Shown here piece by piece: positions 24,913 through 33,387 of a DNA stretch of 64,000 nt. Position numbers and translations under genes: made by a program. Position 1 is the stretch's first letter, and the number at the start of each line of letters is the position of its first letter. The notes under the pieces were generated by a model, which ran no database searches, had not been told where the DNA came from, and worked only from the letters and a program-made list of their open reading frames with translations. Source of the stretch: CAYQTE01 sp964420285 (GTDB taxonomy: Bacteria; Planctomycetota; Phycisphaerae; Tepidisphaerales; Tepidisphaeraceae); contig CAYQTE010000014.1 of the NCBI GenBank assembly GCA_964420285.1, positions 22,060-86,059 on the forward strand. The letters are read 5' to 3'.

Positions 24913-24948
24913 AGGTGAATTGACATTCACCCGTCACGTCCTGACGGG
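24913..24948 (-). promoter_or_regulatory. Two adjacent inverted repeats in the DUF3034-cysK-metY leader
   Basis: On the plus strand GGTGAAT-TGAC-ATTCACC is directly followed by CCCGTCA-CGTCC-TGACGGG. Both can form perfect 7-bp stems, ~165 bases upstream of the DUF3034 start. They could be operator sites or a structured leader. They do not match a riboswitch consensus I know. Confidence 0.45.
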
Positions 24949-25447
24949 CTTGAATTGAGGCCCGCCGGGCGGTCCCTGATTCAGCAATCGAAGATGCTTG
25001 CCTGTGTCTCATAGCAGCAACCGGGAAAATAACAGTGCGGCAAATCATGGCAAGGGCTAATTCCCTATTTGTCTATCGGAATAGGCGCAATTCGGAACTA
25101 AATCGGTAGGAAATCGAGCTTGGTCGAAATGCGAGACTGGACGCTTGACAAACCAACGATGCGTTGTCATAGTTACGCCTATAAAATCGGTCGGAATAGT
25201 AGGATTATATGTCCAAGCTGCCGGCCGTGATCGCAAAAAATGCGTGGCGCAGGCTTTGGCATCCTCTTATTCGGCAGCCGGCTCAGGCGAGCCTCCGCGT
25301 CACTGTGTCAATTCGGGTGTACGAGCGGGTCTCGCTGACGACGTCGAATCGGCTTCATGAATAAGCCCGACCGGCGTCTTTCCGGGGCCCGTGCCGACCG
25401 GCGCTGCCACGCTCCTTCTATCCTGAGAAATTCAAAAGTGACGTACG
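24949..25447. other. Intergenic region between divergent DUF3034 and XRE genes
   Basis: About 500 bases, with lower GC in 25020-25220. No convincing protein or RNA gene. It must contain divergent promoters for the sulfur operon and the XRE regulator; no single clear -35/-10 pair stands out. Confidence 0.5.
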
Positions 25448-26017
25448 ATGTCTCAATTATCACCGACAATTATTGCACCCGGCCGGGGCTCGGCAGACGC
25501 CGTCCTGGCCGTGAACCTTGTGGCGGCGCGAGTCGCGGCAAGAGTTACCCAACAACGACTGGCCGACATCTCGGGAATCTCGCGGGCGACGATTGCCCAA
25601 ATTGAGACCGGGTCAAGCGATCCGCGCCTCTCGACAATCGTCGAGTTGGCCAGGGCGCTGGGAATCCCGGTGATTTTGTTGCTGATCGGACTCCCGGAGG
25701 TTTGCGCCCTGGCGCGCGTCCTGGACCATGTCGAGAAAGACCGCCCTTCGATCGACCCGCGCAGTACAGCGCGGATGCGGCACCATCTCGGCACGGGGAT
25801 GCTGAAAGACCGCGCGCACGCGGCGATGCTGGGGGCAACCGCAGCGGAGTCCTTATCAAAAACGCCGCTGGCGCGAATGTCCGCGGCGATCTTTTCGGCA
25901 TTCCTGCCGGGCACGGGCACGGAAATCGGCGCGATCCTGGGTGACCTGCTCGCAGAATCAAATTCGGCGCCGTCATGGGCTGATTTGCCGGCCACATTGT
26001 TGAAAAAGAAGGCTTGA
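25448..26017 (+). CDS. XRE-family helix-turn-helix regulator
   Basis: A 189-residue DNA-binding protein. Residues ~25-80 form an XRE/Cro HTH (RVTQQRLADISGISRATIAQ, IETGSSDPRLSTIVELARAL). The C-terminal ~100 residues are helical with GTGMLKDRAHAAMLGA and GTGTEIGAILGDLL, and match no family I recognise. It is transcribed divergently from the DUF3034-cysK-metY operon and convergently with the encapsulin operon, so it is the best candidate local regulator of sulfur genes. No strong ribosome-binding site is visible. Confidence 0.82.
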   Translation: MSQLSPTIIAPGRGSADAVLAVNLVAARVAARVTQQRLADISGISRATIAQIETGSSDPRLSTIVELARALGIPVILLLIGLPEVCALARVLDHVEKDRPSIDPRSTARMRHHLGTGMLKDRAHAAMLGATAAESLSKTPLARMSAAIFSAFLPGTGTEIGAILGDLLAESNSAPSWADLPATLLKKKA

Positions 26018-26121
26018 CCGGTTCGACGCCTGCGGCCGCCGGGGAGTGGGTGCTCCGGCGGCCGCTATGCCGGCTTGCACACACGCCATCACGGCGCAAT
26101 ACACGAGAAAGGTAACGCTCT

Positions 26122-26433
26122 ATGGACAGCCTGGAATTACAAGCAACTGCGAAGCCAACCGCAGTGACGGCCGAGGAGCCGGCTCTTCGGAGCGTGCTGC
26201 CGAGTCTGGTCAGCGCCTATTGCGAACGGGGCTATGACGCGGGATACGCGCGCGGGGTCAATGATATGTTGGCACAGGTTCTTTTGGCCGCGGACAGGTT
26301 CGCGCGTCTGCGGCCGGATTCCGCCGCCGAAACGCGACGATTGCTGTATGCGTTTTCGGAGTTTCTGGAAGATCAAGTGCCCAGGACACCGGCGTATCCC
26401 GACCATTATGTCGCCGATGGGCTGGGAATTTGA
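26122..26433 (+). CDS. Hypothetical small helical protein
   Basis: A 103-residue product with no family I recognise. It contains CERGYDAGYARGVNDMLAQV, which resembles the short Gly-Tyr repeats of small helical proteins, followed by LRPDSAAETRRLLYAFSEFL. An AGAAAGG site lies ~10 bases before the ATG. It follows the XRE gene by ~100 bases and may be co-transcribed with it. It is convergent with the cysteine desulfurase gene, whose stop lies 25 bases away. Confidence 0.6.
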   Translation: MDSLELQATAKPTAVTAEEPALRSVLPSLVSAYCERGYDAGYARGVNDMLAQVLLAADRFARLRPDSAAETRRLLYAFSEFLEDQVPRTPAYPDHYVADGLGI

Positions 26434-26458
26434 CCGGCTGACGCGTTGAACCGATGAA

Positions 26459-28363
26459 TCAGATGACCGTGGGACGCCGCCCCTGTTTCAAGTTCCAGAT
26501 GGCATTGACAAGGGCATCGACATCCTCACAGGTGTTGTAAAGAGCCAGCGACGGCCGGACGGTGGTTTCGACGCCGAACCGGCGGAGGATGGGCTGGGCG
26601 CAGTGATGGCCCGCGCGGACGGCGATACCTTCCTGATTCAGGGCGGCGCCGACATCCTCGGTGCGGAAATCGTCCAGGACAAAGGATAGAACGCTGGCCT
26701 TTTCGCGGGCCGTGCCGATAAGGTGCAGGCCGGGAATGCGCTGCAGCGCCTCGGTCGCGTACAGCAGCAGGTCGTGCTCGTGACGTGCGACGTTGACCAT
26801 GCCGATGCGTTCGAGGTAGTCGATGGCAGCGCCGAGGCCGACGGCATCACCGATGCTGCCGGTTCCGGCTTCAAACCGACCGGGCGGGGTTTGATATTGC
26901 GTCTTCTCGAAGGTGACGTCGGTGATCATGTTGCCACCGCCCTGCCACGGCGGCATTGATCCGAGCACATCAGCCTTGCCATAGACCACGCCGATGCCCG
27001 TGGGGGCAAAGACCTTGTGGCCGGAGAAGACATAGAAGTCGCAATCGAACGTCTGCACATCGACGCGAAGGTGCGAGACCGCCTGCGCTCCATCGACCAG
27101 CACCCTGGCGCCATGGCGATGAGCGGCGGCGATCATGTCTTGAACCGGGGTGATCGTTCCCAGCGCGTTGGAGACATGGGCAAAAGCGACGAGTTTCGTG
27201 TGCGAGTTCAGCAGCTTCTCGTACTCGTCCAGCAACACCTGACCGGAGTTATCCACTGGCACGACGCGCAGCTTGGCGCCTTTTTCGGCACAGAGCATCT
27301 GCCAGGGGACAATGTTGGCGTGGTGTTCGAGCCACGTGATGACGATCTCATCGTCCTTCTGAATGTTTCGGCGGCCCCAGCTCTGGGCCACGAGATTGAT
27401 GCCTTCGGTCGCGCCGCGGACGAAAACGATTTCGCGCGAAGAGGGGGCGTTGAGGAATCGGCGGACTCTTTCACGGGCGGCTTCGTAGGCGTCGGTCGCG
27501 CGAGCCGCAAGAGTGTGGGCGGCGCGGTGGATGTTGGAATTCTCGTGGGCGTAGAAAGAACTGAGCCGATCGATGACCGATCTGGGCTTGTGGGTTGTCG
27601 CCGCGTTGTCGAGCCACACGAGCTGGCGGCCGTTGATTTTTTCCTGGAGGATCGGGAAATCGCGGCGAATCGCGCCGACATCAAAAGGGACGGAGGACAC
27701 ATCGGGGAACGCCACGGCATCCAGTTTGGATGGGACAAGCGAGGCAATCGGCTGTGGATGGTTGCGATCAAGGGGCTTTGCATCGTCAAGAAAATTGAAT
27801 GCGCCAAAGCGGGCCGGATCGAGCTCGCTCAGTGATGTGCCCGGCACTTGCGGCGACGCCACCTCCGTGGCCGACGGGGCAACGCCGGGCGACGCTGCGA
27901 CGGACAAGGCGGCGGGAAGATCGCGGAGTTCGGCGTCGTAGGGCATCTTCAGTGCCGCCACCTCGGCGGGAACAGTGTTTGCCGTCGGCGTCGCCTTCAC
28001 AAACAGGCTCCGCGCTTCCTGAAGGAAGGAAAATGATGGCGCCAGCGAGAAATCGCTGGCGGCGACACCGCCGGGAATCTCGGGCCAGGTTGGAGTTGAT
28101 TGCGCCGCTTGCACTGGTGCCGTCGCGGCCTTCAGCGTGGCAGGCACCGATCGAAGCTGGTCTTCCGCGAGCATGGTGACCGTCTGCGCATCCGGCGGCA
28201 GGGGCGCAGACGTGTGGCTCTGCGCAGGCGCATCGCGGAAGAACTCGTTGGCCCATTTGGCCATCGTCGCGACATCCGGCAATCCCGCACCACTCAGCGA
28301 GCGAGCGATATCGGCGCTGGGGATCAATCCGGAAGCGCCCCTGGGCAGATCACTTGTACTCAT
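26459..28363 (-). CDS. Family 2A encapsulin cargo: cysteine desulfurase with long N-terminal targeting extension
   Basis: Releases sulfur from cysteine as enzyme-bound persulfide. The C-terminal ~400 residues are a SufS/CsdA-type desulfurase: FPILQEKINGRQLVWLDNAA, the PLP lysine in YVFSGHKVFAPTGIG, and the catalytic Cys in RAGHHCAQP. The N-terminal ~225 residues are Pro/Ala/Ser-rich with short repeated motifs (LRDLPAALS, LRSVPATLKA). This is the disordered extension that loads the enzyme into the shell in family 2A systems such as the Synechococcus one. Its ATG overlaps the end of the shell gene by 14 bases, so translation is coupled. 634 residues. Confidence 0.93.
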   Translation of the reverse strand: MSTSDLPRGASGLIPSADIARSLSGAGLPDVATMAKWANEFFRDAPAQSHTSAPLPPDAQTVTMLAEDQLRSVPATLKAATAPVQAAQSTPTWPEIPGGVAASDFSLAPSFSFLQEARSLFVKATPTANTVPAEVAALKMPYDAELRDLPAALSVAASPGVAPSATEVASPQVPGTSLSELDPARFGAFNFLDDAKPLDRNHPQPIASLVPSKLDAVAFPDVSSVPFDVGAIRRDFPILQEKINGRQLVWLDNAATTHKPRSVIDRLSSFYAHENSNIHRAAHTLAARATDAYEAARERVRRFLNAPSSREIVFVRGATEGINLVAQSWGRRNIQKDDEIVITWLEHHANIVPWQMLCAEKGAKLRVVPVDNSGQVLLDEYEKLLNSHTKLVAFAHVSNALGTITPVQDMIAAAHRHGARVLVDGAQAVSHLRVDVQTFDCDFYVFSGHKVFAPTGIGVVYGKADVLGSMPPWQGGGNMITDVTFEKTQYQTPPGRFEAGTGSIGDAVGLGAAIDYLERIGMVNVARHEHDLLLYATEALQRIPGLHLIGTAREKASVLSFVLDDFRTEDVGAALNQEGIAVRAGHHCAQPILRRFGVETTVRPSLALYNTCEDVDALVNAIWNLKQGRRPTVI

Positions 28364-29291
28364 GATAATTGCCCACTTCCACCTGATCGAGGATGGCGAT
28401 GGCGTCTTCCGTCAACACGGCGGCCGAGCAGTAGAGCGAGACGAGATAGGAGCCAATCGCCTTGCGGTTGATTCCCATGAATCGCACGGAAAGTCCGGGC
28501 GTTTGCTCGCCGGGCAGGCCGGGCTGGAAGAGGCCTATGACGCCTTGTTTCTTCTCGCCGACGCGCAGGAGCAGAATACTGGTCTTGCCGTTGGGGGCGG
28601 TCGGCTTGGCTTTCCCATCGACGTGGATCTTGTCCGTGGGCACGATGGGAACACCGCGCCAGGTGAGAAACGGAACGCCGAATAACGTGACGCTGGGCGG
28701 CGGCACGCCGCGGCGCGTGCATTCCCGGCCGAAGGCGGCAATGGCGCGTGGATGGGCCAGGAAGAACGAAGGCTCCTTCCAGACTTTGGTAAGCAATTCG
28801 TCAAGATCATCGGGCGTCGGGGCGCCCTTTCGGGCAGTGATGCGCTGCGAATCGGCGACGTTCTTCAGCAGTCCATAATCGCTGTTGTTGAGCAACTCGC
28901 TTTCCTGCCGCTCCTTGACCGTCTCGACCGTCAGGCGCACTTGCTCGCGAATCTGATCGAACGGGTTGCTGAAAAGGTCGGATATCCTGGTTTGCACATC
29001 GACGACGGCCGAGATGGAGTTCAGCGTGTACTCGCGGGGCTTTTCCTCGTAATTGACAAACGTCTCGGGGATCGCCTGTTCCTCCTTCTGGTCGCAGACA
29101 ATTTCGACCGATTTTTCATCGGCAACGCGGTTGACGCGGAGCGTGCCGGCCTCCAGGGGCTTCCAGTCGAGAAAGCGAACCAGCCAGCGCGGCGTGATCG
29201 CGCTGTACTGCGGCGCCGTCTTGGTGACGTTGGCCAGTTGAAATGCCGCTCGTTCGCCGAGCGTGTGATGAACCGTTCCGCCTTCCGCCAT
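28350..29291 (-). CDS. Family 2A encapsulin shell protein (SrpI-like)
   Basis: HK97-fold shell subunit of a protein nanocompartment. The 313-residue sequence contains TLGERAAFQLANVTKTAPQY, PRWLVRFLDWKPLEAGTLRV, an E-loop region ending SISAVVDVQTRISDLFSNP, FLAHPRAIAAFGRECTRRG and a C-terminal LYCSAAVLTEDAIAILDQVE. These match the family 2A group whose cargo is cysteine desulfurase. A GAAGGAG site precedes the ATG. The shell sequesters the desulfurase and probably stores or buffers sulfur. Upstream 29292-29477 should contain its promoter; none is obvious. Confidence 0.93.
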   Translation of the reverse strand: MAEGGTVHHTLGERAAFQLANVTKTAPQYSAITPRWLVRFLDWKPLEAGTLRVNRVADEKSVEIVCDQKEEQAIPETFVNYEEKPREYTLNSISAVVDVQTRISDLFSNPFDQIREQVRLTVETVKERQESELLNNSDYGLLKNVADSQRITARKGAPTPDDLDELLTKVWKEPSFFLAHPRAIAAFGRECTRRGVPPPSVTLFGVPFLTWRGVPIVPTDKIHVDGKAKPTAPNGKTSILLLRVGEKKQGVIGLFQPGLPGEQTPGLSVRFMGINRKAIGSYLVSLYCSAAVLTEDAIAILDQVEVGNYHEYK

Positions 29292-29477
29292 GAGTATGCT
29301 CCTTCAGGAACGAACTTCCAATCCCGCCGTTGCGGCAACTGAACAGCCAAACTTTCAGCCTATGAAGGCCGACTCTTCCAGACAATGGCGGGCGGGCATT
29401 TGTCCAGCCGATTGGGCGCACGTGCCCGTCTCGTGCCGTCAGGTCATTTGCCTTCGTTCCTGAATACGGCCAGGAAA

Positions 29478-30698
29478 TCAGCCGTGGCCGATTGTCGAAT
29501 AAATCGCCATAAAGAACGCCAGATAGACGAACCCAACCAGCCCGCCCACGACCAGCGTCATGATCGGCTCGATCATCAGCGTCATGCGCTTGACATAGGA
29601 TTGGAGTTGCTGCTCGTGGAAATCGGCCACTTTGAGCAGAACCGTACTCATGGTGCCGGTCGCCTCGCCGACGGCGATCATGCGGGGGAGCATGGGCATG
29701 AATTCTCTTCCGCCTGTGAGCGGCTTGGCCAGCGTGTTGCCACCCATGACCGATTGGCGGGCCTGTTCGACGCGACCGGAGATCGCCAGGTTCTTCATCA
29801 ATCCACCGGCCGTTTCCAATGCGGAGAGCACCGGCACGCCAGCCTCCAGCAACATGCTCAGACCGCGTGCGAACATGGCGGTGCCGGCCAGGCGCATCAG
29901 TTTGCCGACGATCGGGATGCGCAGGAAGAACGCATCCATCTTCTTCCCCGCCGGCGGCCACATGTGGAGAATGAACAGGCCCATCACCACCGCCGCAGAG
30001 AAGATCACGATCTCGTAAAAATAGTTGCTCATGAAGTTGCTGGTGGCAATCAGGGCCACCGTGACGGCCGGTAGTTGCCGCCCTTCGCCTTCCAGGAATC
30101 CAGAGATGAGGGGGATGACCTTGACCATCAGGTAGGCCGTGACCAAAACCGCCACGACGACCGCGAAGGCCGGATACATCATGGCGGAGAAGAGCGTGAT
30201 GAGAAGATTTCGCTTGCGTTCAAGCTGATCGGCCGCCTTGTCCATGACGAATTCCAGGTTGCCGGAGATTTCGCCGGCGCGTGCCAACTGGATGACCAGC
30301 CGGGGGAAGATGCGCCTGTGGCGGGCCAGGGAATCGGCGAAGCTCATGCCGCCCTCGATGTGTTCGCTCACGTCCTCCCAGATATTGGCCATGCGCGCGC
30401 GGCGGGCCTGTTCCGTACAGGTCCGCAGCGCCGACAGGAGCGTGATGCCGGCATCGAGCATGTTGGCGAGCATCCGCAGCCCCATTTCTACATCGAGACT
30501 CGTGGCCGGAAGAATGGCGATCCGCTTCTTTGGAACATCCGACGATTCATCCGCCGCCCCGGCCGCCGCCCGCGCCGTCACCAGCGACAATCCCCGCGCC
30601 CGCAGCGCCCCGGCCAGAGCCGACGAACTTTCCGCGGCCTGAGTTCCTCTGTGCCATTTCCCGCGGGTATCACGGGCGCTGAAGGCGAATGTGGGCAT
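29478..30698 (-). CDS. Type II secretion / type IV pilus inner-membrane platform protein (GspF/PilC)
   Basis: The polytopic platform on which the pilus/secretion ATPases act. The 406-residue product has two T2SSF repeats: MGLRMLANMLDAGITLLSAL, with FPRLVIQLARAGEISGNLEF, and later FARGLSMLLEAGVPVLSALE with GEATGTMSTVLLKVADFHEQ. Each is followed by hydrophobic helices, with a C-terminal MTLVVGGLVGFVYLAFFMAI. It is the last gene of the minus-strand prepilin cluster and serves the PilB/PilT ATPases encoded divergently at 39-41.7 kb. Confidence 0.93.
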   Translation of the reverse strand: MPTFAFSARDTRGKWHRGTQAAESSSALAGALRARGLSLVTARAAAGAADESSDVPKKRIAILPATSLDVEMGLRMLANMLDAGITLLSALRTCTEQARRARMANIWEDVSEHIEGGMSFADSLARHRRIFPRLVIQLARAGEISGNLEFVMDKAADQLERKRNLLITLFSAMMYPAFAVVVAVLVTAYLMVKVIPLISGFLEGEGRQLPAVTVALIATSNFMSNYFYEIVIFSAAVVMGLFILHMWPPAGKKMDAFFLRIPIVGKLMRLAGTAMFARGLSMLLEAGVPVLSALETAGGLMKNLAISGRVEQARQSVMGGNTLAKPLTGGREFMPMLPRMIAVGEATGTMSTVLLKVADFHEQQLQSYVKRMTLMIEPIMTLVVGGLVGFVYLAFFMAIYSTIGHG

Positions 30699-30740
30699 GG
30701 ATGGGGGCTTTCGTGGGTGAAGAAAGGGTGATGCGGTCGA

Positions 30741-31778
30741 TCACGGGCTGTAATGCGGCAACACTAAATCCGGCACCGTCTGGCCCCCGCCTATGGCCGT
30801 GACGTTCATGGTACTGACAAGATACACCGGTCCGGCCGGGCTCGGAGCCGATCCCGCGTTGGCGCGGAATGACGCGACAGCAGTCACGACGGATGAATTC
30901 ACAACGTAGGCCTTCAACACGCGAGGTCCGATGGTGACATTCCCAGAGCCATCGGTCGCGGTGGCAACGTTGGTGTTGCTTTGCAGCACGTATCGCCAAT
31001 TGACGGTGTCCGTCACCTGAAGGGGGACGTCACCAACCGGATTGGGCGACGCACTTGTATCCGGACCGTAATAGCAAACCCATATCGAAACGGGTGTGCC
31101 AGAGTAGGTGACATTGGGCGATGGCCCGCTGCTGCCGGCCCCATCCGAACCCACGTCCATAACAACGCGGCCAGATAGCGCTGCATTGGACACGAACCCG
31201 CCGGGGTTGGAAATCGTGGGAGAGGGAATTGAAACGGGCATATTGTACGGCGCCGTATTCGCGCCTTCGGAGGCGAGTTGGTAGATCGGGTTTCCCGCTG
31301 CGGTAAGGCGGTTCCCGTTGTTGTCGTAGGCCAGAAGGGAGTTTCCCCAGCCATCGCGAATATAAGTTGGTCCAGCGCCGAGGCGAAGATATGGTCCCTG
31401 CCAACCAACGCCGACGACTACCGAGTTATCTATTTTTGACTGCACATAACTAAACGCCGGAATCGAATTGGCTTGAAGCAGCTCATTCAGCGGATCGCCG
31501 GAAGCGCCAAGTGGATCCGATGCCGAGATCAGGTAGTTCGGCAACCGCCCAATGTCCGCAACGAACCCTGTCACCTGCGGCGAGCCGTCCGGCCAGTGCT
31601 GGTTGGCCGGCCCGACGATGGCGGCCTGGATATTGTTCAGCGTGCTGGTTGTGCTCGTATATCGCGCCTGATCCTGGAGTTTGGTCACCGAGCGTATCGC
31701 GATCGTGGTGACGGCCGCCAGGATTGCCAGGGCCACCATCAGTTCGATCAGTGAAAATCCGGATCGTTTGGACATCAT
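30741..31778 (-). CDS. Prepilin-like protein (type II pseudopilin)
   Basis: A 345-residue product with a class III prepilin start: KRSGFSLIELMVALAILAA, with Gly at -1 and Glu at +5 of the cleavage site. The ~300-residue C-terminal domain is large for a pseudopilin and rich in Gly, Ser, Asn and Pro, with the pattern RDGWGNSLLAYDNNG that recurs in GspG-like proteins. Start at 31778 (MMSKRSG); the longer frame adds an unlikely leader. It sits between a second pseudopilin and GspF on the same strand. Confidence 0.85.
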   Translation of the reverse strand: MMSKRSGFSLIELMVALAILAAVTTIAIRSVTKLQDQARYTSTTSTLNNIQAAIVGPANQHWPDGSPQVTGFVADIGRLPNYLISASDPLGASGDPLNELLQANSIPAFSYVQSKIDNSVVVGVGWQGPYLRLGAGPTYIRDGWGNSLLAYDNNGNRLTAAGNPIYQLASEGANTAPYNMPVSIPSPTISNPGGFVSNAALSGRVVMDVGSDGAGSSGPSPNVTYSGTPVSIWVCYYGPDTSASPNPVGDVPLQVTDTVNWRYVLQSNTNVATATDGSGNVTIGPRVLKAYVVNSSVVTAVASFRANAGSAPSPAGPVYLVSTMNVTAIGGGQTVPDLVLPHYSP

Positions 31779-31832
31779 GCAGTTTCCAGTTCTTCCAGGT
31801 AGACGGCGATTAGATGGATAGTGCATGTTCAA

Positions 31833-32546
31833 TCACGGAGTTGGGGAGTCGGAATGGTTCAAAAACAACACCATGTCGTCACCTCGCACGGCCGGGGGCG
31901 GATACGGAAGATTGGGAGTCACGGCCGTGTCGAGGTAGTTCTGCGGCGTATCAATGGTTTTGTTTGGCCCGGCGGAGATCAACCGCACAAACTCCTGGTT
32001 TTGGACCGCCGAGCTGCCGGATGTCGGCCATTGAAGGAAAATCGCATTCCCCCACGGGTCGATGATGACCGGGTCTCCGGTGTTGCCGTATGGCTCGCTG
32101 GCCAGATAGCCCGGATTGCCCGACGGTATGCCGTATGGCGCTGTGTACGATGATGCCGAGGCGCCGACAATAAACCCCTGCGGCTCGTTGCCGCTGCCGA
32201 GCGTTCCATTGGCGTTGAACAAATACGGCCCGCGCCAACCGCGATTGGTGTCGCGATTGTAGGACGGCATTCCGGCCGGCTGGAGGAACAGATCGGCCAG
32301 TGTATTGGGCAACTGCCCGGTATCGCTGTAATAGCCCGGTTTGTCGGGGGTGCCCATGATGGCGTCGCGGATGGTGGCGAGACTGGCCTGGGCGGCGGTG
32401 ATCTTGCTTGACGCGGCAACGCCGTTCAACACAGGGACAATAAACCCGGCCAGAATGGCGAGGATGGCGACGACGATGACGATTTCCAGAAGCGTCAGGC
32501 CGGCGCGTGAGCGAACAGGCGAGCGATGAGGTGTGACTTTCTTCAT
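31833..32546 (-). CDS. GspG-like pseudopilin
   Basis: A 237-residue product with leader MKKVTPHRSPVRSRAG, then LTLLEIVIVVAILAILAGFI, a canonical prepilin-peptidase site. The periplasmic part has the GspG hallmarks GYYSDTGQLPNTLADLFLQP, NRGWRGPYL and IIDPWGNAIF. Related in layout to the next downstream pseudopilin. It should be processed by a prepilin peptidase, which is not encoded in the window. Confidence 0.9.
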   Translation of the reverse strand: MKKVTPHRSPVRSRAGLTLLEIVIVVAILAILAGFIVPVLNGVAASSKITAAQASLATIRDAIMGTPDKPGYYSDTGQLPNTLADLFLQPAGMPSYNRDTNRGWRGPYLFNANGTLGSGNEPQGFIVGASASSYTAPYGIPSGNPGYLASEPYGNTGDPVIIDPWGNAIFLQWPTSGSSAVQNQEFVRLISAGPNKTIDTPQNYLDTAVTPNLPYPPPAVRGDDMVLFLNHSDSPTP

Positions 32547-32581
32547 GGCGAAATCAACTCACGTGAGGGTCGCTGCCAAAT

Positions 32582-33349
32582 CTAGTGCGACGCGCCGCCG
32601 GCTTGCCCCGGCGATGGCGCCGTCGTCGCCAGTATCGTTGCCGCGCTTTTGTTCACCAGACGATATTCGGGTGGCAAACAGTTATCGATCCGCGTCTTTA
32701 GTTCTCTTTGCGCTTCTTCGGCGGTCTTGAATTTGCCCGCCCCGACATCGCCGGTCATCTCGTTATACACGCCGGCCACTAGCTTCACCCTTGTGCCGCT
32801 CTGAGCCATATCCACGTCCTGCCAAAGCGAATCGAGGTCCACTTTCCAGACACCGCCGGTTTTCAGGATGTGGATTGGTTGCGTATCGCCGATTTTGTAG
32901 GTGAGGGTGGCGGTATTGCCGTCGATAGTCTCATCGGCGTCCTGCACCTGATCGACCATCTTCGCGGAATCCTCGACGTAATGTTGGGCGTCGCGGCCGA
33001 ACTGATGCGCCGAGGCCACCTGATAGTTTTGATAGGCGATGCTCCAGTTGCTAAACGCCTGGAGCCACGCGAATTTTGCGTCGGAGCCGACGGCGACCTC
33101 ATGGACGCGGCTCATGTCGCCCAACGCGATCGCATTGGCGAAGTCGATGGCCGCCTGACGCGAAGGACTCGCCGGCTGCTTGTGCAGGAGGTCCGCGCTG
33201 GCCCGCGCGGTGATGGTGTTGCCGGGGGCGAGGCCCCCGTTCAATAGGACAATGACAAACCCGGCCGGGATGGCGATGATGGCGACGACGACGACTATTT
33301 CGAACGGCGTGAGGCGTCGGCTGAATCGGCGGGGTTGCTCTGATGTCAT
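32582..33349 (-). CDS. Degenerate prepilin-like protein lacking the cleavage-site glycine
   Basis: A 255-residue product that starts MTSEQPRRFSRRLTPFEIVV, VVAIIAIPAGFVIVLLNGGL. Aligned with its neighbour (AGLTLLEIVIVV), the -1 Gly is Arg and LL is PF, so processing by prepilin peptidase is doubtful, although the +5 Glu is kept. The C-terminal region is a predicted alpha/beta domain (VDQVQDADETIDGNTATLTYKIGD) unlike pseudopilins. It may be a membrane-anchored accessory protein derived from a pilin N-terminus. Confidence 0.72.
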   Translation of the reverse strand: MTSEQPRRFSRRLTPFEIVVVVAIIAIPAGFVIVLLNGGLAPGNTITARASADLLHKQPASPSRQAAIDFANAIALGDMSRVHEVAVGSDAKFAWLQAFSNWSIAYQNYQVASAHQFGRDAQHYVEDSAKMVDQVQDADETIDGNTATLTYKIGDTQPIHILKTGGVWKVDLDSLWQDVDMAQSGTRVKLVAGVYNEMTGDVGAGKFKTAEEAQRELKTRIDNCLPPEYRLVNKSAATILATTAPSPGQAGGASH

Positions 33350-33387
33350 GATGTAATCCGCAAGTGTTGGTCGATGTGGTGCTTGGT

